From Bryopsis sp. KO-2023 (Eukaryota; Chlorophyta; Ulvophyceae; Bryopsidales; Bryopsidaceae), in NCBI GenBank assembly GCA_030272585.1, contig BSYQ01000007.1, positions 1,120,001 to 1,184,000 of the forward strand: a stretch of DNA of 64,000 nucleotides, read 5' to 3'. The position numbers and the translations under genes are program-made. The notes under the pieces were generated by a model. It saw only the letters and a list, made by a program, of their open reading frames with translations, made no database searches and was not told the DNA's origin. Positions within the stretch are counted from its first letter, which is position 1; each line of letters starts with the position of its first letter. Below are positions 1 to 11,635 of the stretch, piece after piece.

Positions 1-2061
1 GGCTGCTGAACTTCTTTTTGGCTTCGCTCGTTCGGCCATGGGTGTAGCAGTTCTCCATGTACAAGGAATAATGACTGTTTGTTTCCTTCAACAAGCGATC
101 CACCAACGTGCCGATATACACATCAGTTACATCCGGCCGACCCGTCCGGTCCTCCAACGGCTTCCTGAAAAATCAACACATATGCACCCCTTCAATCGAA
201 AACGGCCCCATGTGCCAAGGGAGGAGGCCTGCAAGAATTCCCAGAAACAACTCCCACCTATTTTTTTACCTGTTTGGCGGCTGCTGCTGCTGCTTCTTCT
301 TCCTCAAGTTTTGCAACCCAGCGACAAACTCCATCATCCTCGGATCCATGTTTTCGGAATTCTCGGAATCGTCGTGAAATTCCATGGGGTTGTGTTGCTC
401 ATGGCCGCCGCTTGATCCATTCAAGTCGAAGGGGGCATGACTCATTTCGTCATTTTCTCTCTCCACTTCCTGGCCATACGCACCGGCCATGTCGAAAGAC
501 CCGGTCTTCATCAACTTCCCTTCCAGTTCGGCATCATACCTGGACTCATCGATTGCGATTTCAGCACATGATCTCGTCAAGTCATCCAAAAAGACATCGG
601 TCTCTTCCTCGCCCATGGCTGGTTCGATTTCAGAAAGGCTGGAGCTGGGTTGAGATTGTAAGGAGGGGGAAGCTGATATGTCAGACCCACAGAAGGACTG
701 TACTTCTGATGTCGACCACAACCGCTCTGCAAAAAGGGGAAAAAAACAAAACAAAACATTTCAATGACAAGGTTATACTTTAACAGAACCAACACGGCTT
801 TTAATGTGCAAGCAACAGTTTGGCTAATCGGATGAAAATTGGTATCGACAGAAAAACATTATTGTGTTTGTCAACGAACCTGCATCTCCCCAGAGGCTTG
901 AAGCGTTCAAAGAAACGACTTTGTCTGAATGGTGGCACGGGGAGTCGAATATCGAAAAGTACTTCGCCGTGTCTGGTTTGCTCAGGAACCGTGCCAGACG
1001 CAAACCATCAGTCTTCAGGATAGGCAGTGACCAAGCTAAGGCTGCATCCACCGCTTCCAATGCCTGAAACAAGCAAGAAACAAGGAAAAAGTTACAGAAA
1101 ATGTTGATGAATAGATTGCCTCTCGACACAGAATTCAAAGCCAACTGATTGTCGGCTCCACCTAATCTTGAGAAGAAACTTCTGGTATCAACCATTGAAA
1201 TAGAAGAGAAAAAAAGACGACCCCAATGCCATTTCAGTGTGTGTGAATGTGTGTGTGTGTGAAAACGACATTGAGCAACACAACTAGCAATTTTGCAGGT
1301 CCCATTTGCTACCCTGCACAACTCAACCCTGGAATTGATCTTAAAAGTCACCTTTAGATGCATTCCGACTTCGGTGAGATGCATGGAGTACTTCGGCAGA
1401 TGCTCGGTGTTCCTTTCGTATCGTGTGACTAAAATGCCAGCGATCAAAATTGCCAAATATTTCTCGTCATCCTCCATGTATCCCGGCCACAGGAGTTTCA
1501 AACCAAAAGCCTCAGGGGCAGCCATTGGGTCAGACCCAGCAGAAGCAAGATCAACTCCGATCTCGTGGAAAATCTGCATGACATCAAACATAACCAAAAA
1601 CAAATCTTAGCCCCACAACATAGCATCAAAGACTCACAAACCCAACTTCATTGATTGGTCCAAATGGAGGTCATTGAAGCGCTCTTTTGTTGTTTTGTTC
1701 CAAAACCTCAATCAATACTGGTGAGGAAAAAGGGAAAAAAAGTTTCACCTGCTGGAGGTCAAGATACACCGAAAGGGATGACAAATCGCCGCCAGCGACT
1801 GGAAGGACTTGCTGAAGGGACAGATCGTACACGGCATCCCCTGAGCCCAGGCTGACGGCCAATTTGACGAAAAACGTGAGGTCAGGATCCGAAAGCATGC
1901 CAATGATGTTGCTGTCCTCCATGACTCGGCCCATTCGAATGAAAGTCAATCGCAGCAGGGTTCCAAAGCTGAGAGAAAATCCAGGAGCACCCAGAAGCAG
2001 AAACACGATCTCCCGCCTGCATTGCACACCACATTGCATCCAGCAAGTCAAAATGGATGCA
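1..2061 (-). CDS. Unrecognised protein, 3' end beyond window (partial)
   Basis: Five consecutive coding exons read on the minus strand at about 2061-1749, 1573-1352, 1063-880, 726-270 and 164-1, each with GT-AG borders and matching phase. The encoded protein is helical and rather hydrophobic at first (segments such as LTFFVKLAVSLGSGDAVYDL and LGLKLLWPGYMEDDEKYLAI-like stretches), then passes into an acidic, Ser/Gln-rich low-complexity region ending in a KKKQQQQPP run, then resumes an ordered segment (DVYIGTLVDRLLKETNSHYS) that leaves the window. I do not recognise the family and assign no function. The first exon listed starts in mid-codon after a strong polypyrimidine tract, so at least one more coding exon lies upstream; a 324-codon open minus frame at 2048-3019 may contain it. 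The C terminus is missing. Confidence 0.6.
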
Positions 2062-4664
2062 CTGAGAAAAGAGATGGGGGAAAAAAAAATCGATCCCAGA
2101 GAGGAAATCGTGACCGACTGATTTGGGCTGCTGGGGGCGTCGTTGCAAGACCATCAGGCCAGATCGTGGGTTCTACGTTGTGAAAACGAAAGGCTGGGGA
2201 CTGATAATGACAACAGGAAATGAGAAATCGGCACTCGGGGCCAAACCAGGAAGACGATTCTCCGACACTATCGTACAACGGAAGAGGCTGCGTGTTCGCC
2301 GTGTCAGAAAATGGTCCACAGCTGGTTTGGGAATTCAGGTTGATCCAAGCAACGGTTCCCATTACCGAACAGAAACTCGCGTTGACGTTCAACCGGCGCG
2401 CTCGAGAAAAGATATCGAGACGGGGGGATTTTGGAGGAGCGTCGTCGTCGTGACCAGACCTCTTATGCTTGGCCTGAAACTCTAACCAAAGTCCGGCGTT
2501 TGGTTGCGCAGTCGTTGTGTTGCAAAAAGTTGCACCGATCGGGAACAGACGTCCCAAGTTCCTGGAATTTCTTGAAACGCGTTCGAAGGAGTCTCTATCA
2601 GGAAAGTCAATGCGAGCCCGCCACGGAAGATTTCGTCGGGTCGGTTTTACTTTACTTTTGAAAATCCGGCTTCGAACAGAAGCTAAAGCAGGCGGCTCTC
2701 GGCCTAAACGAACCCAGCAGAAAATGAACTGGACCATGAACGGTTGCAGGAAAAACGCGTGCTCGACGACCGTCCAACTCTTGGGGGATAAGAACAAAGC
2801 GAGTTTTTTCGGAGTGCCGGGACGCCCGATCAGCGAGGGGAACTTCGTTCGTGACTGAAAGTCTCGCTTCCGCTCTGCCCTCGTAAATTTTAGAAAAAGA
2901 AGACGAAAGCACTGAAGGATCCGTCGAGAACAAAGGGTCGCAGACTCCGAGTAACAGGGACGGTTAAGAACGCGTCGCACGATAACTGCACCAAACCCAG
3001 GGAAGAAGAAACCAAGCACGCGATGTCCAGAAACCGCTTAACCTTACACATATCAACTGACGCGTCGCTCAAAAACCCCTGCGCGATAAGCAGCACCCCC
3101 GAGCCAACAACAAACAAGGCCACGCCATCCCTACAGCAGGCCGTCGAGAACCCGTTGCTCTGGGATACAACGTTAACATTGGCGCTGAGGGCGAGTTTCA
3201 GCCCACCTCCGAGTGTTCCGAGGGGAATAGCCTCTCCATCTCTGGTAGAAGTATTTGCGCACCACGCGGAAATCCATCTTTTTCCAGTTTTGCAGCTGGA
3301 AAAGAACAAAACCGTTCACCGCACAGGGTTTGATGGGGAGTGGCACAACTTCGCTTCTCCACCGAGACACCTTTAAAAGGACTGTACTAATGTAAGAGTT
3401 TCTGGCATCGCACCCAAACGCGCAGCGCGATTGGGGGGCAGACGGTCATGAATCTGTCCTGACGGGCTGCCGCCGAATCCTTTACATCAAGCCTCGCTTT
3501 TCCAGGGACGCACAACTTTTACGTGGCCACAGGGTGGAGGAGGGATGAGAAATTCCCTGACCGCCCATCTTTCCGCAACTTTTTTCGAACGTTGCTGCTG
3601 GTTTCGGCTCCAAAAGATTGTTTTTTTGGTCATGAATAAAGCAAGGAAATGCTACTTTTTCGAGTTACACACCTGTCAGCCAACCATACACCAAAACACG
3701 TGCGGGAAAAGTACCAACGAACGTTGCGAAGCACACGCTTTTTCGCGGTGTGCACACTTCTTTGCCGTTCTCGAGATCACCTCACTCTCCAACTCATCAG
3801 CTTGGCTTTTCTTTTCTTTTCTTTTTTATGTTTTTGTAACGACCCTGGCAAGGAAATATCAGTCCTTTTCGCGAGCACAGTCCAGCACACCGTTTCCCTA
3901 TCTTCTTAGGAATCTTAGGAATCTGTTTACACTTGAGAAGGCCGCTGGGGCCGTACGCCTGTTGTTACACGCCAGTTTCAAGCCTATCTTCTACTAAACT
4001 CACTCCTCTCACTCATTTTTCCTGTGTCCTGTCCTGAGGTGCACAGTCTCCTGTTGTTGCTGTTGTTGGTGAACAGCCCCAGCGGCCTTCTCCTCAAGTG
4101 TGAACAGATTCCTAAGATTCCTGCTGTTGCGATTGACTCCAATTGTGGGACTGTGAAACAGAACACGTGGTTGATTCACGTTGCGTTCCGTCGTCGCTGG
4201 GATATGTGTGGCAATCAAGGGACGGTAGTAAGCCACAACGAGATCGTGACAGTGAGAACATTGCACTGTGGAGCGTTTGTTCAACCTGGCAGGGTTGGGT
4301 TGGTTTGTAAATCAAAAAGTCGCTCATCATTTCCACCACTGCGTTTGAATATCGATGCCACCCCAACATTCTGAGGGATGTGGCTGGGGGACTGGAATCT
4401 GACCAAAACTTCAAAGTTTGGGTGCATGGGTCCTTTCTCTCCTTCCCCCCCCCCCCCCAAAAAAAAAAAAAACAGAAAAAAAAGAGAAAATCATTCCATG
4501 TTGTTTTCTTTCCGCCACGCAGGCTTGCCGCATCCTTGGCGGGTTTCCGTCAAAACGGTTTTGTTTTTGTTTGATTTGTTGTGCAGTAGATAAGGTCTCT
4601 GCAGGAGTTGCCATCAATTGGCAGTATCGCCTCAAGGGAGCAAGAAAAAAGACGGGCAGGTTTG
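2062..4664. other. Intergenic or 5' leader region, no assigned gene
   Basis: No gene is recognised here. The left part has a long open minus-strand frame (2048-3019) that may hold the first coding exon of the neighbouring unknown gene; a candidate ATG is at 2362-2360. A second open minus frame (2890-3309) encodes two hydrophobic stretches but has no convincing start. The right part contains an inverted repeat at 3908-4124, a C-run/A-run junction near 4446, and presumably the promoter and 5' UTR of the tubulin cofactor D gene. Confidence 0.4.
3908..4124. repeat. Inverted repeat, about 48-bp arms with about 120-bp loop
   Basis: The arm at 3908-3956 (AGGAATCTTAGGAATCTGTT then CACTTGAGAAGGCCGCTGGGG) recurs as its reverse complement at 4076-4124, with one substitution and a 3-base indel. 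Transcribed from either strand it could form a long imperfect hairpin. It has no ORF of its own. Confidence 0.7.
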
Positions 4665-7600
4665 ATGGCGCAGCCTGGGGAGCTGACGGAATACATATTT
4701 TTCGAGCAAGCGAAAAACGTGAAGAGCATCGTGGCCGATGCTGTTCGTGCGCCCGCTTCCTCCGAAAACCTCTTCCAGAAGTTCAGCACCATATTGTCAA
4801 TCTACCAAGAGTCGCCGGAACTGCTGGACCCACACCTCGAGTCCATCCTGACGCCTTTAACGACTTGCTTGAGGGAACAAGCCGGTCGGGACGATATCAC
4901 GGCAGCGGATGAGGCCGTTAAACAAATCTGCAGGTTTCTGCAGTGCGTGACGTCCGTGCGGGGTCACAAGTGCGTGATCAAGTTTTATCCCGTCGATGTC
5001 GAGTCGTTTGGGCCCGTGCTCAGGCTTCTTGATCGCTTCAAACCGGGAATAGTGGGTTACGGAGTATGGGAGACCCAGTGTCAGCTGATGCTCTGGCTTT
5101 CGGCGCTGGTACTGATCCCGTTTGATTTGTCAATTCTGGACGACTCCAGTGATGGGGCAGGAGAAACGCCAGGACCCGTGCAAGAAGTTTTACAAATTTG
5201 CGATGGGTTTCTGGAGGACGCAGGCACAGTGAGGGACTTTGCTTGCATTCTCATGTACAAGGTTTTCAGCCGCGCGGACATGCACGTGGCGCTGATCGAT
5301 TTCCTTAAGCGCGCGAGAGACGTCTTGTCGAAGGTCGACGACGCCCAAAACGCGAAGGAAGTGTTCCGCTTGATCGGTGTGACGCAAGCCGTCGGCTGGG
5401 CTTTCAAGCATTGCCAGCGTGAGATCTTGCTGGAGGCGTCGAACGATGTCTGGCCTTGGGCCCTCGAACTCGTCAGGTCGAAATCCGCTGAGAGCAACGT
5501 TCTCCTGCGGACGCTGGCTGTGAAGCTATGTCAGCGGATAGGGATGACGTGGTTGATCCCACGAACCCTGACTTGGCGTTATGTCAAGAAAACTGGGGAG
5601 CTGGGCTCAGACCTCACCCCAGAAAAAGGGAACGAACCTCATCAGAACCCCATCAGACCTGACAGCGAGGAGGAGGGCTGGGACATACCTGAAGAGCTCG
5701 AATCAGTTTTGGAAGTTTTGCTAGAAGGGATAAAAGATAAGGACACGGCAGTCAGGTGGTCAGCTGCTAAAGGCATAGGAAGGATCTGCGGCAGGTTGCC
5801 CAAGGATTTGGTGGAGGATGTGGTCTCCTCTATCATGGAAATCATTTCACCGGTGGAGCCGGAAATGGGCTGGCATGGGGCATGCTTGACCATCGCAGAG
5901 ATGGCCCGGAGGGGGCTGCTGCTGCCAGAGGTTCTTCCCAGCATCGTACCGCTGGTGGAGTCAGCTTTGATGTACGATGTAAACAAAGGGTCCTACAGCA
6001 TCGGAGCTCCAGTACGAGATGCTGCCTGCTATGTTTGCTGGGCCTGTGCCCGATCTTATGAACCTGAAATCCTGGCACCCTACATGGGGAGTTTTGCCCA
6101 GGTTCTGATGGTGGTTGCATGCACAGACAGAGAGGTGTGTTGAGGAATGCTTGAACTGGCAGCACCTATGAATATAAATAGAATCGTAATTGGGGGCAGG
6201 ATGACTCAACGCTCCACGAATGGAAACGCCTCACTGTGCCGTGTACTACACTTGGTAAAAGCGATGGAACACAGTGCTTTATCAATATGAAATAGATGAT
6301 GGGGACTTGAGCTGGAAGACCGTTGGTTAATACAAGAGTTTCAACTGTTTTGAAATGGCTCACCACTTACCAAGTACATACTTTTTTTTTCTTCCGAGAA
6401 TTTATTTGACAGTAGCATCACAGTCTGGGCACGTAATTTCTGTCTGTTTTATTGCCCAGGGTTCTTGTTTTTTAGCAATATGAGCCCCCTGAGGGCGTTT
6501 TCCTTTTCCATCTAAAATATCTAGGTGAACTGTCGAAGAGCTGCATCGGCTGCATACCAAGAGTGTGTGGGCAGAATATCGAACGTCCCCAACGGGATCG
6601 AAATTCTCAACTCTGCTGATTACTTTTCATTGAGCGCTCGACCCCAAGCGTTCCGTGAGGTCACTCCCAAAGTGGCAAGCTTTTCCCATTACCGCCAGAA
6701 AATCACCCAACACCTGATTCATGTCAAACTTAGGCATTGGGAAATCGAAGTCCGAGAACTGGCTGCAGATGCCCTTGAAAAGCTCGTGCCACTGTCGCCG
6801 GACTACTTCGCCACGGAAGGTCTGGAATTGGTCTTGGGCTGGTGCCTCGACGATGTTCTGAATGTCAGACATGGTGCTGCTCTGGGGCTCTCCTCCATTC
6901 TGCTGGGGTTGAGCCGCAATGGAATCAGCATTTCTGAAGGGTTGCAGAAACGAGTGGGGAACATCGTCATGGACATAGAAAAAGCCAGGTTGTATCGTGG
7001 AAAAGGTGGGGAAATAATGAGGGCAGGGGTTTGCCACATCATAAGGGCCGTTGCTGAGTCGGGGATCAGCGATCCTCCTCGCAGGCGAGCCAGGTTGATG
7101 GAGTCTGTGGAAGCAAACATCAGGCACCCCAAAGAGGAAATCAAATCCAAGGCAATTCTAGCTCTATACTCGCTGTCACGGAAGTATGGGGACTCGGAAA
7201 TAGAGACCGGCCTGGAAAAGCTGACCAGAAAATTCATGGCTGACCTTCATAGTGAGAATGTGGCAATCAGAAGAGGGTACGCAGCCGGAATGGGTGCACT
7301 GCCCAGGAAACTGTTGTTACCTTTGGCGGATGAAGTTTTGCAAGGGCTGAGTAAGGCCACACGGATCGAGGAAGACCCAGACGACAGGGATGCCGAATCT
7401 CGTGTGGCTGCTGTGACAGCCCTCAAGGCAGTCATTCTCGAAATGTACGGCGGGGGAGGAAACGAGGTCTCTGAGGAGGAGTTGTTGGATGTTCGAGGGA
7501 CCTACATCGAGGTGTTTTTGGATGCCATGGAGGATTATTGCGTTGATAACCGGGGGGATGTCGGTAGCTGGATTAGGAATGCCTCCATGGAATCGTTACG

Positions 7601-8585
7601 GCTGATTCTTGCTATGTTGTCTGAAAAATCGTCCAAGCATTTGGTCACGGAAGACCTGCTCGTTCGTGTTGTTGGGCTGATTCTCAGGAATTGTGTTGAA
7701 CGGATAAGCCGAATGAGAGAGAACGCAGCCCATCATTTGAAATTGCTCCTGGAAGTGCCTGATCTCGACATTCCACTCCGAACGGAATTGACTGAAATGG
7801 TGGATGGGGAGGAGCAGATCGCTCGATTCGGGATGGAAGAGGTCATGACCATAATGAAACAGTTTCTGGCATCACCACAGTATCAAGCCCATGTGTTGGA
7901 GGGGTTCGTTGCGAGTATTGGGGGATTGCAAAAGACCCTGGCTGATGCTGCCGTTGAGGCACTTATTTCCCATGTGGGGGGGTTCTGTGTGCTCAATGAC
8001 GAAAGCTCTGCCCAAGCTTTTGGAGAGTTAGTCTTGAAAGTGTGGGAAAAGCACAGTCGATCGAACAGAATGAGCACCCCCATGTTGAAGACAGTAGGTC
8101 ACATACTCAAAAAGTCAAGAATTTTGGATCATGCGAGGGGGTGTTTTGCCGGGGATGTGGTCGACATGGTGAAACGAGAGATTCAGGGCTGCAAGGATAT
8201 TCCCCGATTGCTGGCTGGAGCGACCGTGACCAGTATCCTTGCCCTGGAAAATAATGATTTTGCCAGTAAAGCGTGGGGGGTTTTAGCTGTTCTGCTGGGA
8301 AATAGGTTTCCTCGAGTGCGAAGGGGGGCGGCTGACATCTTGTACGAAGAGCTGCTGTTTCACATGGAGGTTGAAAAGTCGGTGGAATTGACGGAGGTGC
8401 TGTTGGATACTGCATGGGATGGTCCAATCAATCAGGTGCTTGTTGCTAGAGCGGCCTTGTGCAGTATAGTTGGTATCGAAGCCCCTAAACGCAAGAAAGG
8501 GGCCGATGCCCTCCTGGGGAAAGAAGCAGAGGTGGATGAGAATTCCTATCAAGCTCTTGTTGCAGATTTTGCCAGGGGGATTTGA
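4665..8585 (+). CDS. TBCD: Tubulin-folding cofactor D
   Basis: Cofactor D binds beta-tubulin after cofactor A, and joins cofactors C and E in the complex that assembles and releases the alpha/beta-tubulin dimer in the cytosol. Two exons, 4665-6134 and 6525-8585, give 1176 residues, close to the usual ~1190. The exon junction falls inside a highly conserved block: exon 1 ends with CTDRE and exon 2 continues VNCRRAASAAYQECVGR, followed by NGIEILNSADYFSLSAR, which is typical of the family. The whole protein is built of helical HEAT-like repeats, for example around residues 375-470 and 560-720. The ATG at 4665 is the first in frame after an upstream stop. Having a single 390-base intron in 3.5 kb of coding sequence is unusually intron-poor for a plant-type gene. 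It is convergent with the PP2A B55 gene. Confidence 0.93.
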
Positions 8586-10150
8586 TCATTTGTAGAGTAT
8601 GTTGTATCTATTTTGGTCAGCGGTATGGCCATGTACGTTAGTGATGTGAAATTTTTCATTGTGAGATTTGCACAAGCACTGGACACCCACCCCCACCATT
8701 GCACACAGCCTGAGGAAGCCAGCCAGCCAGCATATGTTTATCAGAAGCAAAACAAAGCCTTCCACAAAATTTGAACTCCCAAGTAAAATTTGGCAGCCAA
8801 ACACAACTGGGGAAATGCACACATCTGGCTGGAAAAAAACAAATTAAAGAGGTGATGCTCTCAAAAATCAAGGAGAAAAAAAAACCCAGAAAAAACAAAA
8901 CACGCACACAAGTTAACGAAGAAAGATAATTCAATTTACCCCTCACTAAACTATCCTATCCCTGACTTTCTTTGCTTTCACACTGTCGCATCATTATTAT
9001 TATTTGTCTTTTCTTTTCCTCCTATGGAATCAACCATTGGATTGCGAGAAAAACCTAAATTAAACCACACACATAATGTCCCCCTTTCTACTCGAATAAC
9101 CCCTACAGCCCTCCACGAACTTCATTTTACGTCTGAAAAAAAAAAAAATGGAAATAAAAACACTCACACCCACGCAAATAGATGTGTCCCCTAAGTGCAA
9201 TGGTCCGCAAAAATGTAAGGGAAAAAATACACACATATATATATGAATTTTTGTTCGTCTTTGGAGCCCAAAATGCTGTTTTTTCTCCAGTGTAATCCGT
9301 ATGGAGATAAAGAACCCCTGGAATCAAATTCCCTATCTCTACCTCACCGGACAAATTCTGAACTCAGTTTATCTTCTCAAAAGTACAACACAGGCAGGCA
9401 AAAATTATCCACAAAACACGGGTGTCCCCTCCTCCCTAATTCATTTTTTCCCCTCGCCCAACCCTTAATTTTTTCTCTCTCTCCAATTTAGTGTGTTAAA
9501 ATGCAACTCTTTTTTTTTGTCTCACTCTTTTTTCGGAGCATCTGTCGACATTCCATATTTTCCTTGAACTTGGGGGAAAAAGAACCCAGAAGAATTGCAT
9601 TAAAAATAAAAAAAAAAAAGAAACAAGCATCAATGGAGTCAAAAACTACAGACACGCACATATAGGACGTTCTTAAATAATGTTCTTTTTTTTTTCCTTT
9701 CCTTTTGCTTTTCTTTTCCCCTCCCTCAATTCCTCCCTTACAAAAAAAAACAAAACAAAAAAACACATCGGTTTATACATCACCGAAGAAAGCATTTTTT
9801 TTTCTTTTAATAACTTTTTTCGACGGCAACTCACTAAGACCCATGCTTCATTATTCCATCCTCGGCACAACTTTTCTTTTTCTTTGATCCTTGTTTTTGG
9901 TTTTTTTTTCACTCTTTTTTTTCCTTAATCTGAGAAAAAAAAGGGGCAAAACACTCCCACCCGTTCCGTTTCAGCATGACAAAACCGCACATAAATTCCT
10001 CCTCACTCAATTTCTCACTCTTTTCCCTTTCTTTCTTTCTTCTTCTTTTCATTTTTCAAAAAAACAACACCTTGGCAATTCGATTGAGATCACCCACCCC
10101 AACACATTCACTGTGCCCTTTTCGAGAATTTGTCCCATCAATTTGGATTT
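8586..10150. other. AT-rich 3'-UTR/intergenic between two convergent genes
   Basis: This 1.57-kb stretch holds the 3' ends of the cofactor D (+) and PP2A B55 (-) genes. It is dominated by T- and A-homopolymers and CT-rich runs, with no credible coding frame. Overlapping 3' UTRs are possible but cannot be shown from sequence. Confidence 0.6.
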
Positions 10151-11635
10151 TTACGCTCTGTCCCCTGAATGAAATAGGAATAAACTGTTGCAAGCACCGA
10201 CCGCAACCACGTTCTCTTTCGGATGCCATGCCAATTGTGAAATTTTCCCCTGAAGCTCAGATTTGCTCAAAACACTATCCGCCATGCCACCCCCTTCAAA
10301 ACCACCAACACACGCCCTCACCGGCACCGGAGTGTTTTGATCTCGTTTCGAAGGCACCATCGGGGTCCAGGAAGCTTCCAGCCGTTGTTCCATCCCGTCT
10401 TTTCTAAAGACGGCGAACTTCCCACCGTAAGACCCTGTGAGGATTTCCTGACCCGACGGGCTGACTGCGCATGTGAATTTGTCAAAAATGGAGTCGTTTT
10501 CGTACAGTTCGCACAGTTTGGGCCGTAACTCCTCGTGGACTTTGAATGTCGACACGACTTCCCTTTCCATCCGCAAATCCCACACTTTCAGCGTCATGTA
10601 ATCGCGAACGATCAAGGAATTGCCATCTCTCCCAAATTTCATGTCCGAAATGCTGGTGATGATTTCCGAAAACACACCCTGGTTGGTATCCCGGTCCGGA
10701 GCCGAAAGCACCCTCGCCACTCCATCGCACAACGCCGATAGCCTCATGTCCACCAGTCTGACCAAACCCTTGCTGGAGCTGTACCCAAAAATGTTGCAAT
10801 GCCTGGGATGGCACTCGCACGAAGTGATGACCTCCGACAGCTCCTCCATGTTGTCCGGTTTCATATCGACAAAATTGAAACTGGTGTGGCTGATCTCCAT
10901 GTTCCACAAGTAAATTCTCAAGTCGTCGGACGATAAAAAGGTCTCCCCATCGCTGTTGATCGACACCGAGTTGATGTTGTAAGCATGCGCATTCGCATAC
11001 AGTCGCCAGCATTGAGAGGTCAGCACTTTCTCAGTGCGAACCACCTCTGGCATTCGAAGCTTGATGTTTTCCATCACTCCTTTCCCCATGTTGACCACAT
11101 CCCCGCTGGCTGGCCCCCAGTTTTCCACAACTTGAGTGCCGATTAGATCATTGGAGTCCCTCACATTGAACCTTGCCATGTGGTGCACCTTTTTTTCAAA
11201 CACCCTCCATAGCTTGATGGTTTTATCGTTCGTGGAGAGCAACATGCGCGTGTGGTTAGGGTGCGACCGAAACCATTTCACTTTGTTGATTTTCTCATCC
11301 ACCTCCAAACTCTTGAGGTAGTCGAACTCGGGGACGTGGGACTGAAACTCGGTCAGATATTTGAACTCGAAGGAGGGACAGGGCACGTTGCTTTGCGCTC
11401 GGTCGGGATTTTGCCGTCGTCTGTGGGGCACTTTCTCGAAAAGCACTACTCGCCCGCCTCGGTCGCCGGTCGCGAGATGTTCGCCTTTGGCGTCAAACTC
11501 CATCGCGGAAATGATGTCCGCGTCTTGGACGTCTTCATCGGGTAGTCGCTCGCCGAAGCATTGGAGAAAATGCCAGTCCAAACTCCGGTCCTTCGGCCCA
11601 GAATCGGGTGCCCTGGAGACGGGAGGGCCTGGCAT
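10151..11635 (-). CDS. PP2A regulatory subunit B, B55 type
   Basis: B55 is the WD40 beta-propeller regulatory subunit that directs protein phosphatase 2A to its substrates, including cell-cycle phosphoproteins. A single uninterrupted frame of 494 residues starts at the ATG at 11635. Family hallmarks in order: WHFLQCFGERLPDEDVQDAD and ATGDRGGRVVLFE near the N terminus, FQSHVPEFDYLKSLEVDEKI, LLSTNDKTIKLWRV, YANAHAYNINSVSINSDGE, FLSSDDLRIYLWNMEI, FGYSSSKGLVRLVDMR, RDYMTLKVWDLRME, and LYENDSIFDKF. The C terminus (KISQLAWHPKENVVAVGACN) matches plant-type B55. The length is normal for plant B55. It has no introns, whereas plant B55 genes usually have many; this could be ancestral loss or retrocopy origin, although the frame is intact and looks functional. 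Confidence 0.95.
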   Translation of the reverse strand: MPGPPVSRAPDSGPKDRSLDWHFLQCFGERLPDEDVQDADIISAMEFDAKGEHLATGDRGGRVVLFEKVPHRRRQNPDRAQSNVPCPSFEFKYLTEFQSHVPEFDYLKSLEVDEKINKVKWFRSHPNHTRMLLSTNDKTIKLWRVFEKKVHHMARFNVRDSNDLIGTQVVENWGPASGDVVNMGKGVMENIKLRMPEVVRTEKVLTSQCWRLYANAHAYNINSVSINSDGETFLSSDDLRIYLWNMEISHTSFNFVDMKPDNMEELSEVITSCECHPRHCNIFGYSSSKGLVRLVDMRLSALCDGVARVLSAPDRDTNQGVFSEIITSISDMKFGRDGNSLIVRDYMTLKVWDLRMEREVVSTFKVHEELRPKLCELYENDSIFDKFTCAVSPSGQEILTGSYGGKFAVFRKDGMEQRLEASWTPMVPSKRDQNTPVPVRACVGGFEGGGMADSVLSKSELQGKISQLAWHPKENVVAVGACNSLFLFHSGDRA

